DNA from: Biomphalaria glabrata
Taxonomy: Eukaryota > Mollusca > Gastropoda > Planorbidae
Direction of reading: 5' to 3'
Length of the DNA stretch: 64,000 bases
NCBI RefSeq assembly: GCF_947242115.1
Contig: NC_074719.1
Coordinates: 45,136,884-45,200,883, forward strand
Positions 1 to 12,462 of the stretch are shown piece by piece; position 1 is the stretch's first letter; each line of letters starts with the position of its first letter. The position numbers and the translations under genes were made by a program. Below the pieces are notes generated by a model, which was not told the origin of the DNA, made no database searches, and worked only from the letters and a program-made list of their open reading frames with translations.

Positions 1-189
1 TTCCTGGAGTTATTCAATTTTGTGTTATAAAAAAAAAAAAAAGATGTAGAAATGTAAAGTGGGAGGAGCTTTAAAATGATTGACAGGTGAAGTGGCAGAC
101 GATTCATTTTTTAAAGTTTTGAATTTGTGTTAGTGTAATTCTGTTTGTTTTCTTTTAAAGTTCCAGCAGAACTGATTAATACGCTCTAG

Positions 190-290
190 CCTAAACCTTC
201 TGACGGACGGTAGAGTATGGCGGTGGGCAAGGTTCGAACCCTGGACCATCACGACGATGTCTGGACACATGGTCGGGCAAAAATGCGCGG
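190..290 (-). repeat. SINE-B relic
   Basis: The minus strand carries GGGTTCGAACC (B-box) next to GGACCATC-type sequence shared with the other SINE-B copies. Degraded and short. Confidence 0.4.
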
Positions 291-668
291 TCATTCTATG
301 TCTGCCTCTCTATCTTTGTGTCTCTGTCTCTCCTTCTGACTGTCTGCGATTGCCTCCCTGACGGACCTCGTGTATGGCGTATATGAATGGCTTGTTTAGT
401 GCCTAGGAAATGATTATTTTTGAGTTGCCACACATCGCAGATATAGTCACTAGGATGGTGCCGGGGGGGGGGGGGTGCGGCAGCACCGGGTGACACAGAC
501 CCTCATGACGCCACTGCGTAATAACTTTCATTTCTGATAGATAGTCTGAAACGTCTGAAACGTGTATGTCATTTCTTTGAGTGTTTGACTTTCAATCAGT
601 ACAGAATGTTATAAAATGTCTCTGCGGACACATAGAAACAGAGGCCCTACTGTGGACCTACAACACGC

Positions 669-852
669 TTAATGGACCTCATTCACCAATCGTAAACAAA
701 CAACAATTAGCCACGTGTCTCTCTATCTCTTCTATACAAATTACGTAATCCATAAAGGCTGTCACGTGATACGTTTTTTTCCCCATTGTTTTATCAATAT
801 TATCACGTGGCTAAATGTTGTTTGTTTACGATTGGTGAATGAGGTCCGTTAG
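669..852. mobile_element. Short inverted-repeat element (MITE), possible TTAA target
   Basis: The ends are near-perfect inverted repeats of roughly 45 bp: TGGACCTCATTCACCAATCG at the left and its complement before 849, continuing to CCACGTG on each side of a short AT-rich core. Flanks are TTAA (669) and TTAG (849), suggestive of a TTAA-targeting family such as piggyBac, but one base differs. No coding capacity. Confidence 0.7.
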
Positions 853-1271
853 GCGCTACTGAGACATGCGAGAATGCATTATTTCGTTTTAATTATCACT
901 CCAAATTTATTTTAGTTTGCGTTGCCGAAGAAAAGACTTGTACTGACATAAACGAGAACAACTGGTAGCAACGTACTTTTGTAAGAGACAGCAGCAGAAT
1001 TGTTACTAAAACTTGCAGACGACTCGATAACTCCACCATCGGCAGACAACTTCGTTGGCTTCATATATGACACAATATATAGGTCGCAGTTGGATATTTT
1101 TAAACACCGGAAATACTGCAATTCCGTTAATCTCAGACTTCACGACATTCGTCTTTTTATATCTATAATTTTACAATTTTTTTCGACAATAAAATTAGAA
1201 AAATAAACTCAATACAGACAAAAAATCTTTACATATATAATAAAGATCATATAAATAATAATATAATAGTA

Positions 1272-1720
1272 ATGTCTTCGATTGCGAAGATTAAGGATGA
1301 GTGCAGTGTTTCACCTGACTACCCAAAACAAATTTCGACCTGTACATTTTCCCGCGTCTCTTGCCTATTTAAGTTTTTTTCTGCGCCTGTATTCAACAAG
1401 GGATTTTCGTTGATAGCTCTCCAGCTGTTTCTTTCAAAGTTCCTCTGCTACCAACTACTTTCTACTATGCCAGGGGAATTAAATCTTTATAGCGTAACAG
1501 CACCTCTGTAGGCCAAAGAGGATTGCCTTTAACATGAGGTTGTCTCCCACGCGAGATAAGTGTCCGACCCAGTGCGTGTACCCAAGGGTAATTAGTGCTT
1601 CTGTAACCCATGCTGTCCACATCAGGCCACCAGCAGCACATAGTTATTAGTAATGTAGTATTGCCAGCGTATGCCAGTTATAAAGCGAAGGCACCTTTGA
1701 TGGAAGCGTTCGATGTGTGT
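1272..1720 (+). repeat. Interspersed repeat family X, copy 1
   Basis: Shares the opening (AAGATTAAGGATGAGTGCAG, TTTCAC, CGACCTG, ATTTT) with 21850-22135 on the minus strand and 60000-60260 on the plus strand. The class is unknown to me; the right boundary is uncertain. The short open frame inside it is not a gene. Confidence 0.55.
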
Positions 1721-1890
1721 GTAACTTTGACTATAAAGAGTAAGCAGCCAAATGAGCTGAAGTAAAAGCTGTGACTAGCTCTTCATTGGTTCCTATTATT
1801 TCATTCGCTCATTTATGTTACTCATAGTGTAATTAATTTATTTAAAAAACCAGTTAATTGTTCGTAATTGGATTGTCACAGAGAAAGGGG

Positions 1891-1921
1891 GGGGGGAGAG
1901 AGAGAGAGAGAGAGAGAGAGA
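1891..1921. repeat. Poly-G and (AG)n microsatellite
   Basis: A run of G is followed by about 13 AG dinucleotides. Confidence 0.9.
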
Positions 1922-2059
1922 GCAACAAATGATAAAATGGAAACACATACTACAGCTACTATAGGGGAGACAACTGTTTCTTTTAAGCGCATTATCAAAA
2001 TTTAAGGTTATCTCCCCTAGATTTAAAAAAAAAATTAACTATAGTGAAAGAAAAAACGC

Positions 2060-2305
2060 AAGCTCAAAATCTATGGCCATATTACAAAATCCACAGGGCT
2101 AGCAAAGACCTTCCTTAAGAGAACAGTACCAGGAAAAGGAAGAGGCAGACAGAGCAAGCGATGGGAAAAGAACATAAAAGATGGGCCTGCCATTGAAAGA
2201 GGTTTAAAACAAGGCAAAAGACAGGGAGGAATGGAGAAAGACGGTTAACGAGTCTTGCTTGGTGCCCCAACGGTCCAACAGACTAAGGGATAGGTAAAGG
2301 TAAAA
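2060..2305 (+). mobile_element. RTE-like LINE C-terminus, fragment (family M)
   Basis: Translates to a degraded AKTFLKRTVPGKGRGRQSKR-type tail followed by GAPTVQQTKG, the usual end of an RTE-like reverse transcriptase. Related pieces are at 7470-7675 (+), 25195-25290 (-) and 45250-45690 (-). Confidence 0.7.
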
Positions 2306-2489
2306 AAAAAGCTAGGAGAGGTGTATTTAGTTTAATGACATTAGTTCAGTCAGAAATTCAAAAAGAAATTGTAACCCCACATATGCAAATATGTCACCTA
2401 AGACTACAAAACGACTATGTGTCTTGTAATAAGATAGAGAGGGTGGTGTTCAGTTTCAATCTTTATTTTTTAAGTTTGACCTGCTAAGC

Positions 2490-2600
2490 TCTATTAGGTG
2501 GCTCAATGGTTCTCAGGTTCAAACCCAGCCTGCTGCCATCTCTCGTCATCCTGCAGACGAGCTTTGTGCAAGGATGTCATTCTCTTCAAATCTGAAGAAG
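2490..2600 (+). repeat. SINE-B fragment
   Basis: Contains GGTTCAAACCCAGCC and the CTGCCATC/TCGTCATCCTGCAG body shared with better copies at 17740 and 44575. It runs directly into a LINE fragment. Confidence 0.6.
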
Positions 2601-2604
2601 TGTC

Positions 2605-3195
2605 TACAAATCAAATAAGAACATAATACTAAAATGTTATTTAACCTTGGTTAGGCCAATAATAGAATATGCATCCTCCATTTGGGACCCCTCAACTCAA
2701 GAAAACATTAAGAAACTGGAACAGACACAAAATAGAGCAGTGAGATTCATAACAAACGAATATTCACATTTGACTAGAGTAACACCTTTAGTGAAATCAC
2801 TAAATTTAGAAAGCCTTCAGGATAGAAGACTTAAAAGTAAAGTAGCAATTATACATAAAACACTTCAAATACAAAATTTAATAAAATACTCTGAAAGACA
2901 CAAAGATAAAGGCACATTCCTCATCCCATATGAAGGACAAATTTGTACAAATACTCCTTCTTCCCTAGTGCTATTAGAGCATGGAATGAGTTGCCTGAGC
3001 TAGCCAGGTACAAATGCTCCTTCTTCCCTAGCGCTATTAGAGCATGGAATGAGTTGCCTGAGCTAGCATGGAAAACCAGTGACTTGGCAGAATTTAAGTC
3101 ATTGGTTAATATGCATGACTAAATGCATGGCGCGTAGGACGTAATCATCATCTTTTTTGAAGTAACGTCCACATTTTATAAGATAAGATGTAAAA
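2605..3195 (+). mobile_element. LINE family L, 5'-truncated copy with a 60-bp internal duplication
   Basis: Encodes the C-terminal region LVRPIIEYASSIWDPSTQEN, then EQTQNRAVRFITNEYSHLTR, the end of a CR1/Jockey-superfamily reverse transcriptase ORF. A 60-bp segment at 2947-3006 is repeated at 3007-3066. It ends with the family's ATAAGATAAG tail near 3190. Confidence 0.85.
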
Positions 3196-3199
3196 CATT

Positions 3200-5330
3200 T
3201 TGCACTCATATTCCAGCTTGCTCTTATTGGTAAGGAGAACACCTGAAAGTCAACCGCTTTAGAGAACCAACAGTAGACTGCCACGCATACTTTTTGAAAA
3301 CAAAGGAATAACTACCGGTACCGGTACCATTAATGACAAATATAGTAATTACTGATGTCGAAAAGATAATTCGAAAAGACTAATGAGAGTCAACGTCTTT
3401 CTCTGTGTCAGATGTGACAAAATATGAAGATCACAGCTAGGTCTTCATCCACGTAAAATACAGCACTATTCCCAACAGACTATAAGAAGATGCAGATTTT
3501 TAGCTTTCTCTAGGACTTTGTCATCAGTAAACTCAGTGTTGGACTTACACTAGTTCAATGTTATGGTAGCAATGTCTTTTTAGTGGTAAGTTATGTGGAC
3601 TTTATGTATGCAGAACAAAATCTAGACTTCTACAAGACCTTTTACTAATAGAATCATCTGAGCTTCACATGTTCACACCTCCGTTTTTTTGTGTCACTAG
3701 ATAGTTCTAGTGTTAGAGTAAAGCCAGAGAGGGATCAGGCAAGTTTCGATAGATGCCTACAAAAATTAGATATAAATAAAAATCGAGCTGCCCAGCTGTT
3801 TGGATCATATCAACACAGAAAACATTATACTAACATTTTATTGCTGAAAGTATAGGCTTATTGGGATTTGCCAAGAAAAAAATGCACAATGGCATAAAGA
3901 ATTTTTGTTTTTATCCTAATAAAGTGGAATCCAGTTAATTGGGCCACCCACTATTTGAAGAACTGAAATCAGTTTTGTAACAGATGACAAAGTTAGTTCA
4001 ATACTACCATCCAGTTACAAGCTTAAATTGCTACCAAAGTAAATGCCTTGGACCTAACTTATCTACCTATGTGAACCAACAATTTGTATTTTTTTTTTTT
4101 TGGAATTGAGAAGTACAATTAAAAGACTTAATTTTGAATTTTAAAAAGACAGTAGATGTCATATTTAATTCACAAATTATAACAGAAATCACCTTGGCAA
4201 CTGAAAAAAAAAAAGATTTAGACTCTTTTCCTGTCAATAATCGATCTAAAATTTAACTTTGTCAATTTTGAAACAAGGGGGATAACCCCCAGTTTCAACA
4301 CTTAGTTTCACAGTGTGGATGGTTGCTAGGTTATTTCTTTCCCTTTACAAACATGACCTAAGCTGAAGTGATTACTACCCAAGCATAGCTATTGGATGAA
4401 GAAGCAAAGTCTTGAATGTAACATTTTGTCATTTGTTTACTTCATTATATCACATGACATTTGATGGACATTTGCTCTCTTAACATTTCTTGTGTTTTTA
4501 AAAATAGTTCAAAAAAATACATTGCATATAAATGAGCTCTACAATCGTATTCACTACCAAACACATCTATACAAGGGAGACTATAGCAAAATAAAAGGCA
4601 TTAAAGAAATTTGCTGACAATAATAAAATAATTTCTTTTCTACTAAAATTTTGTAGCAGCAACAGGACATGACCTCATGTCATTGCAAAAATAAAAATAC
4701 AAACTATTTCTTTGCTGTGGGAAAAAAAAAAAAGGGGGGGGGGGGGGTCCACAATAAAAAAAATATAAGAAATACAATTATTAATTAAAATATTCTTGAA
4801 CGCATCAAGCTATACCAATGCTACTACTTTCTATTTAAAACTTCTAATAGTATGGATCATAACTGTGGAGTGTACGTAACAAGTTTCCACGTAACATATA
4901 ACTTGTGGGTCAATTTCCTTTTCAAATCTTTTACTATCAAGCTCTATGGCCAACAAAATACCCAACACTTTAAGTGAGCAACATTTACTTCTAACAATTC
5001 TGTCCCAATCCATGACACTGCTCTCAAGGCAGTGCGTTTTCAATTTGCAGCATCAATTCTTACCCTCAGTCACAACATTGAATCAAATGCTGTAGGCCAT
5101 AAGGACCTTAAAACAACAAAAAAAAAAAAAAAAAAAAAAAAAGACATGAGAAGAAAGTTTGTAGGTAGACTAGTTTACTATCTGTTAATAGAGATGGAGG
5201 AGAGTTTATGTGAAAAACTGGTATTGACAATGACCAATGTGTGAACTAGTTTCTGGTTTAACACAGTCACTGACAGAAGACACGCTAGCCCATAACATGT
5301 CAAAGATTTACATCCACTCATCAACCTTAA
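3200..5330. other. No gene seen
   Basis: AT-rich sequence with homopolymers (A/G run at 4726-4747, A run near 5120-5142) and no supported coding region or recognised repeat. Short open frames here look random. Confidence 0.6.
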
Positions 5331-5337
5331 GCCACAA

Positions 5338-5343
5338 TTTATT
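5338..5343 (-). promoter_or_regulatory. Candidate SURF6 polyadenylation signal
   Basis: AATAAA on the minus strand, about 160 nt downstream of the SURF6 stop. It is the first canonical hexamer after the stop that I found. No transcript evidence is visible. Confidence 0.4.
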
Positions 5344-5503
5344 ATACAACTATGATTTCAACTCATTCCAAATTTATAGAAATCAACAAACTTCACATCA
5401 CTCTACATTGATACTTCGGCATTCTCACACACTCATTTCTCTCACATGCTGCCCCCCTGATAATTCAACCTTCCCACAGACACCATTCCCCCCCCCCATT
5501 CAA

Positions 5504-8500
5504 TTAAAACCCAGGAATAATTCTGCCTTTCTTTATCATCACTTTCCTCTTCTTGTCTTTCTTGGCGTCCTTGCGTTTGTCAATGTTTGCCTGGCGCTTG
5601 TCCTGCCGTTTCTGTTTCATCTCCTTGACGTCCTTGATCCTCTCTCCCCACTTCTTCTGCTTCTTCTCCTTTATCTTCTCTTTCCTTTTCACCGCCTTCT
5701 TCAACAAGTTGGGGTCGTCCTTGACCTTCTCACCCTTGGCCTTATTGAACACATTCTGCCACTGAATATTTTTCTCCAGTTTTTTCCCCGCCTCCGGGTC
5801 CTTCTCTTTCAACAGCTCCACTTTCTCTCTCTGCTTCTCCACTTTCTCCAAGAGTCTCTTGTAGTCTCTGCCACGAAGTTCTGACGATTTATGTTTGTCA
5901 TTGCCAAACGATATTATAGAAAAGTCAAATTTAGATTTGACGGGCTCCCCATTCTGGTTGAGGATCGTGTTTCTCGGTGGGGATTTCAGTCCATCGGCCC
6001 CCGCGGTGACGTTCTGAGACTTGTGACTTGTTTTATCTTTACTCTTTAATTTACTTTTCACTTTCTTCTCTTGACGCTTCAACCTTTTCACTTCCTGGCT
6101 GTTGACGACAGAACCTGAACTTTTGCGAGCTGCAAGAACAAAAATAAAGTGTGAGCTACGCTATCAGGGGGGAAAAAAATTTGACAAATCTAAAAACATT
6201 TTTTTTTTACCAGTACTGCAAAAGGCAGTTAGTTTATTAGTGAACATTAGTGTAGTCTTTAGAAAAACGTAATCTATAATTATAAGGGACTAGCCGAAAT
6301 ATTCACATCAAAATGCTTGTTTTTAAAATGTTTTACACATTTACGATGTTCCTTAAGAGTTGAAAATAATGTACTTCCTAGACCAAAACTCCCGCAGGAC
6401 GACGTGAGATGGAAGCGGCCAGGGTTTGAACCCGGGACCATCAATGGTAACTAAACAAGCTCAAGAGGGACATTTTTATATATAGCTTTCAGCTTTTGGC
6501 TACGCCAATATTTTTCAAATTATGTTTGAATTAAAAGTACTGTAACATTTGAAATTATATAAACAATAGCTTTATCACCAAAAATGCTTTACCAATTTTT
6601 TCTTAAGTTATTTACATATACTCATCCATAAATTTTATTTCAAGATGTGAAAACGAAACAATAAGAAATTCACAAATTGAAACCAATGTTACAATGTTCA
6701 TATAGTGCAGAACAGAGAAACAAAATAAAAGACAGCTACAATTTGTCTTCACAGTAAAGACTACACTAACGAGCACATCCTATAGAATAAAATCATTCAC
6801 CTTTTATTTCTTCCAACTTGATCCGCAACCTTTCCTTCAATTCTTCTAACCTTGACTCTCGACGCTGAAATTCTTTTTTCTTTTTCTTAGCACTGGAAGA
6901 TCTGCTGACTTTCTTGCCTTGTTGTTTGTCAGCTGAGAAACGAAGCAGGACGTGGACTTTTTTTTAAACAGATATTTTAATGTGTAAATTTTAAAGCGTA
7001 AGCTTGCGTGTGTAAATAGAAAGTGTGGTTTTAAGCTTTGTTTTTGAGGGAAAGCTTAATTATGTAAAATACCTTTTTTTTTTGAATGATTAAAATTAAG
7101 GTTTTAAAGTTGAGGTCATTATTTTCAAACGTATTATCTAACATTTACTGACTGTACGAGCATGCTTTATATAGAATATAGGCAAGTTTTATATCTTTAT
7201 TTCATTCTTTGCTTTGAATTATATTAATTTGGATAGCATTAAAAAAAAGCATAAATGGCTAGGAGAAAGGAATAAGTATTGAAATCTTTTAAAGAGGTTT
7301 TCTTTTATAAGATACAGGGGTTCAGTTAACAAACAGGAAAGAAACTTTTATTTAATATGCTATCCTAGCTATAAACTACATAGACTGCATCACAAATGAG
7401 GAGATTCAATAAAGGATCACAATGGCTATTGGGCCCCTAGATGATATACTGACCAATGTAAAAGAAAAAAAAATATGAAAACTAAAACTGTATGGCCATA
7501 TCATGAGGTCCTCCGGGCTCACAAAGAACCTCCCTGCATTGAACTGTACCATGGTTGAGAAGAGGATGACAGAGTAAGTGATAGGAAGACATCCAAGAAT
7601 GGACGAGTCTGTCATTGAAAGAGATGTATAGTGCCCCAACGGTCCAACAGACTAAGGAATAGGTGAAGTTGATACAAGAAAAAAACATGAACACATTAAA
7701 TTCCATACGAAGTGAAAAAAATCACTCGAAGACAGATTAAAAGCCAAATATCAGTCTTAAAACTAACAACACAGAAACAATAATACAACTGTTATAAGTC
7801 ACATTGGCTAACAAAGCGTGTTCAATTGTGTGAAATTGGTATGAAGAGTTCATTCTTATTAATGCCTAAACTGTAAAGAAAAAAAAGTAAAGTTCCCCTT
7901 TCAGACCTTGTCAAATTCTACTACTCAAAATTCAAGATTTTCTATAGTCCTATAGTCTCACGGTGGAGCATGAAAAAAATAGCCCGCCTCAATGGGAAAA
8001 GTAAGTAAAGTTGAGTTCCCCTTTCAGACCTTGTGGTCTATAGGTCAGATGATGTAAAGGTCATCTGATTCTGTGGCCTACGGTTAACGAGGGTATCATA
8101 TGGCCAGCACAACGACCAACCGCCTTTACTTTTCCCCAAATAATGTCAAGTACCCATTAGAGCTGGGTGGACTCAGAGGCGCCCAAAGATGCCGAAATTA
8201 AAAATCCCAGTCGTCATCAGGATTCAAACCCTGGTCTCTGGTTTGGAAGCCAAGTGCTTTACCGCTTAGCCTGAACTGTACACTAGCATTTTTAGTTGAA
8301 GATATGTAGTTACGAAACACTAATTTGGAAAAGAAAAAAGAAACCATAAAGCCACTAATAATAAATCAAGAGTTTTCACAGATGGATCAACCAAAGATTG
8401 CTACACAAACAGAGGAGCTGGCATACTAATTGAATGGCCCAATGGAGAAAGACTAGAAAACTGGTCATCTCTCTGACAGTCACAGAGCAGAAAGAGAAGC

Positions 8501-11500
8501 ACTAGAACTAGCAGCTATCATCATCCATCCCAGTGGCGCTACAGCCCATGGAGGGCTCTGGCCTGCTTCAACACATCCTTCCATTCAGATCTCTCCTGGG
8601 CCTTTCGTCTCCACGCCCTAACCGAAAGCTCTTGCAGATTGGCTTCAGCGTCACCAATCCATCGCATTTGGGGTCTGCCTTTGGGTCACCTGCAGCTACC
8701 ATGCTAATAAACCACCCAAGCACGTCAAACAGTCAGATTGTGATCCTGACGCCAGGGCAGTCCTGCAAAACCTAAAAAAGTTCAGATCCTTCATATCTAA
8801 AGCAACTCAGGACAGCTCTTGTAAACCTCAACAACAACAGCAAGGAAGCTGTCCTCCGAAGGATACCAGGCCACGTTCAAATAGAAGGCAATGAGAAGGC
8901 AGACATATTGGCCAAAGATGGGAGAAAGACTAAACAATTAAAAAAATCCATCTCTACCCAGAAGAATTGACAAAAAAAAAAAAAAAAAGAGTAGGATGGA
9001 GAAAAGGACAAGCTCTCAGTGCAAAACTTATGCCTATTACAAGCTGTCCCAACATGACCAACATATAATATTTCATCTCAGAACTGGATACAAAGAATGA
9101 GACAACACATTCCTGAAGCTAAAAATAGGCACTAGTGAGATTTTCCTCTGTGTACCATGTGGACATGTCCTTCAAACCTAGACCTAAAACCTCTAGACCT
9201 CTAGAAAAAAAAAAACTATACGGAGAACTGCCAGATCTGGAAACCACAGACCAATTCACTGCAGATATAGATCTACTTGTCTGAACTCCCTGACATATTA
9301 ATGAGAACAAAGAAAAAGAAAGAACTTACCCATTGAGTTTTTATCTGTCGGATCTTCAACTCCATTCTCTGAATGTTTTGCTTTCTTGCCATTTTGCTCA
9401 ACTTTTTTTTTCTTTTCTCCTGTAAATAAACAAAAAAAAAATGTGTTAACATGATTAAAATGGCTTGACCAGTATCACTGTAGTTTAAAATAAAGTTTTT
9501 ATCAAATCTTATAGTTGTCATAAAAATAAAATCTCTGTTAAATTTTCAATAGCGTCTTTAATTTATTGACTGTTATTTATTTACTGTTTAAAAGTATTTC
9601 TTCTATGATAATATTTCTGTTTTATATCTTTATTTTTCTTTCTGAGCTCTAGGCTATTTTACAGATATTTGAAGAGACCTTCAAGCTACTAGCAACTAAC
9701 AGTGATTGCAACAGAAGAAAACAAAATACAGTTGATTCTGGTCAATTAAATCAGGATGCCAACATTTCAGTCCTAATGACTGGATGGTCTGATTAAAGAA
9801 ATGTACCCCATGCCACACGACCGTTTCAGTACTTTAAAGCTGCTTGTTCAATGGACTAAGTCTGACAGCAGAACTAATTAAAACAATAGTTTTTAAAAAA
9901 TGTTGAAGATTCTTTTTATCCTTTTATCTCATTTGAATCTTCTATATTTTTTGAAAGGACAGAATTATGCTTTGAACATGTTCAGCTTGATATCTTTAGT
10001 GAATACCTTTAATTGAACTGCTACTACCTTGTGTCACTTGTCTTTACACTAGGAACTAATTCACCCTGATAAAATAGGAGACACAATACTACATGTAGAA
10101 CCTACCAAGTGTTTCCCCCTTGAGTCTGAGTTCTGTTATCTGTGTCACTGACATGGACGACAAGGGAATTTTCTTAGTTTTCTTTTTCTTCTTCTTCTTT
10201 TTCTTTCTCTTTGGCTCATTCTCATCCTCGTCTGTGGAGGTTCAAACAACAATTAATTAATCATTCTTTAAGAGCTTTATAGTTAGTATAGTAGTGGGAA
10301 GCATGGTCAAGAGGCCAAGTGCGCTTGAACTTGGCTTAGCTTGGCTACCGAGAAGGGGGCTCGAGGTTCGATACCAGACTCAGGGGGAGTTGTGTTTACT
10401 GAGCGCCTTAAGGCAACACGAAAAACCAACTCCTAGATACCCCCCCCCCCAAACTGGTCCACAAATGAGATTAGACCAAAAGCGCTCTGAGCATGTTATA
10501 AGCATGAAAGTAGCGCTATATAATAGCTATAATAATAGTATGGGTAAATTACATGAAATAAGTAACTGTGGGTTGGGATGTTCAAAGCCGAAGCTGAAAA
10601 AAATCAAGCTTGAATCCTATCAGAAGTAAAGATTTATAATGGAATTATTATAACACTAGAATTTGCATAAACATCTGACATCTGACGTGAAAGAGGAAAA
10701 ATTAGTCATTGTAATTGCTGGGTCACCTTTTACCAAAGAAAAAGGGAGAACTTTTAACTGCCATCCAGAATGCTAAGTCTCAAAGAAAATGTCATGCAGT
10801 ACTTTTAACAAAAACAGCACAGCAATGACTGATTATGACTATCTCCAAATGAACTAACTTAAGCCAGGGATTAATAGTGAACAAATAGATGCTATCTTAC
10901 TAGATTTTTCCAAGGCTTTTGACAAAGTTCACCACCATAGTTTGCTTAAAAAATTAAAATATTTCGGCATTAATGGTCCACTGCATCAGTGGATTAAAGA
11001 TTTTCTGATAGGGAGAGAACAGACTGTAATAATAAATGGCTCTCAATCAACACCGATAACAGTAAACTCAGGTGTACCTCAAGGAACAGTCTTGGGTCCA
11101 CTACTATTTTTAATTTACATAAATGATTTACCAAATTGCATTACTTCAGGAACAAAAGTCAGATTATTTGCAGACAATTGCACAATATATAGAACAATAA
11201 AAGCAACACAAGACACAGATATTTTACAAAGAGAATTAGACAAATTACAGAAATGGGAATCAAATTGGAGCATGTCTTTCCACCCAGAAAAATGTCAGTT
11301 GTTAAGAGTAACAAAAAAACTAAAACAAATTAATTTCACTTATCTTATTCTTGGCAAACCAGTAACACAGACTAAAAACGCAATACTTAGGTATTATAAT
11401 AAATGAAAAACTGTCATGGAATCCACATATTGATGAAACTATTTAAAAAATCCAACAAAGCATTAGGGTTTATTAAAAGAAATTTCTATAAATCAAATAA

Positions 11501-12224
11501 GAAGATAAAACTAAAATGTTATTTAACCCTGGTTAGGCCAATAATAGAATATGCATCCTCTGTTTGGGACCCCTCAACTCAAGAAAACATTAAGAAAATG
11601 GAACAAACACAAAATAGAGCAGTGAGATTTATAACAAACAAATATTCACATTTGACTAGAGTAACACCATTAGTAAAATCACTAAATTTAGAAAGCCTTC
11701 AGGACAGAAGACTCAAAAGTAAAGTAGCAATTATACATAAAACACTGAACCATAATCTTCAAATAGAAAAACAAAATTTAATAAAATACTCTGAAAGACA
11801 CAAAGATAAAGGCACATTCCACATCCCATATGCTAGGACAAATTTGTTCAAATACTCCTTCTTCCCTAGTGCTATTAGAGCATGGAATGGGCTGCCTGAG
11901 CTAGCCAGGAAAACCAGTGACTTGGCAGAATTTAAGTCTTTGGTTAGTATGCATGACTAAATGCATGACGCGTAGGACGTAATCATCTTCTTTTTTGAAG
12001 TAGCGTCTGTATTATATAAGATAAGATAAGACTCATTAAACCTCACAAAGCAGAGAGCTATGAAGGAACATTGGCCTACCTGGATTGAGCCCAAATAACT
12101 CTTGCTTTTCTTCCTGTTTGAAATATGCATGAGGAGGAATCAAGTCCAGAAGAGCTTTAAAATGTTTGTTGTCCAGTTGTACTTGCTGCAAGACATCCTC
12201 AGATGTTTCCGACATTTTGTGCAT
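5504..12224 (-). CDS. SURF6: Surfeit locus protein 6 (SURF6), five exons, 372 aa
   Basis: Coding exons on the minus strand are 12080-12224, 10106-10231, 9330-9419, 6801-6932 and 5504-6129, all with GT/AG borders. They sum to 1119 nt, giving 372 aa plus stop; human SURF6 is about 361 aa. The first exon encodes an acidic/hydrophobic start (LLDLIPPHAYF). Exon 2 is a run of lysines, a likely nucleolar localisation signal. Exon 4 carries a basic helical LRIKLEEIK segment. The last exon holds the conserved SURF6 C-terminal domain: FDFSIISFG, GRDYKRLLEKVEKQREK, then IQWQNVFNKAKG followed by a long Lys/Arg/Glu helix ending KKGRIIPGF. Family knowledge: a nucleolar protein that binds nucleic acid and acts in rRNA processing and ribosome assembly. 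All four introns are phase 1. An ATG nine bases downstream (12215) is an alternative start. A TTTTTCCTTAG just before the first ATG could be a splice acceptor, so a non-coding 5' exon may lie upstream. Confidence 0.95.
6345..6450 (-). repeat. SINE-B copy in SURF6 intron 4
   Basis: On the minus strand, GGGTTCAAACCCTGGCC is the B-box and the downstream body has GACGACGTGAGATGG-type sequence and a CTTCCTAG/ACATTATTTTCAACTC tail. Confidence 0.6.
7470..7675 (+). mobile_element. LINE family M fragment in SURF6 intron 3
   Basis: Matches the 2060-2305 copy: CTGTATGGCCATATCATGAGG, then GTGCCCCAACGGTCCAACAG near the end. Frame is broken. Confidence 0.65.
7995..8282 (-). repeat. tRNA-derived SINE-A copy
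   Basis: On the minus strand the head has tRNA-like A/B boxes (AAGCGGTAAAGC; GGGTTTGAATCCTG). It is followed by the family body GAGTCCACCCAGCTCTAATG, the CTGGCCATATGA region and a tail AGGTCTGAAAGGGGAAC. About 280 bp full length. Other copies are at 24946, 33086, 46620, 50807, 55629 and 61470. Confidence 0.85.
8370..9295 (+). mobile_element. LINE family N, RNase H domain fragment in SURF6 intron 3
   Basis: VFTDGSTKDCYTNRGAGI is the first RNase H motif. RIPGHVQIEGNEKADILAK, downstream, is the last RNase H motif of I-like LINEs. It is followed by a degraded zinc-type tail. The domain is interrupted by another element at about 8524-8700 and by frame damage. Related copies: 29350-29785 (-), 53440-54025 (-) and 54850-55110 (+). 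Confidence 0.8.
8524..8700 (+). mobile_element. Element E (unnamed) inserted in LINE N
   Basis: Begins CCCAGTGGCGCTACAGCCC and runs on through GGCCTGCTTCAACACATCC, CTCCTGGGCCTTTCGTCTCC and a region ending near GGGTCTGCC. The same order occurs, reversed and expanded, at 62010-62885. It splits the RNase H frame, so it inserted later than the LINE. Class not recognised. Confidence 0.6.
10285..10545 (+). repeat. SINE-C copy in SURF6 intron 1
   Basis: A tRNA-like head (GTGGGAAGCATGGTCAAGAG, B-box GAGGTTCGATACC) is followed by the body TTGTGTTTACTGAGCGCC, the tail GAGATTAGACCAAAAGCGC, then a GAGCATGTTATAAGCATGAA and GCGCTATATAATAGC end. About 255 bp. Confidence 0.85.
10855..12030 (+). mobile_element. 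LINE family L, reverse transcriptase fragment in SURF6 intron 1 (antisense to host)
   Basis: Contains a 5'-truncated RT: DFSKAFDKVHH, GVPQGTVLGPLLFLIYINDL and a catalytic box reading FADN instead of FADD, so the copy is dead. The frame shifts near 11400, where two open frames overlap. The second carries the family C-terminus (LVRPIIEYASSVWDPSTQEN). It ends ATAAGATAAGATAAG at about 12030. This is the longest copy in the window; CR1/Jockey superfamily by motif style. Confidence 0.9.
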
Positions 12225-12462
12225 TCTAAGGAAAAATTTTAGATTCCGTTTTTTTATTAAACTTAAAAAGCAAGCATCAATGCATATTTATTACTGCCAT
12301 GGTGTGTGGGAGAAACGAATAGTTAGCTCTGACAATGTTCTTGTGACATTCCTGCCCACTGTCTTCAATAATATTTTGATAGATCTAAAGTACAAGTGCA
12401 GTAAAACTCCAGCCCCAACTTGAATTTAAATACAAAACATTTTAAATAACCTAATAAAATAT

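Noticed and set aside
5237-5884. Leucine-rich 215-codon plus-strand frame
   Set aside because: Antisense shadow of the lysine-rich last SURF6 exon.
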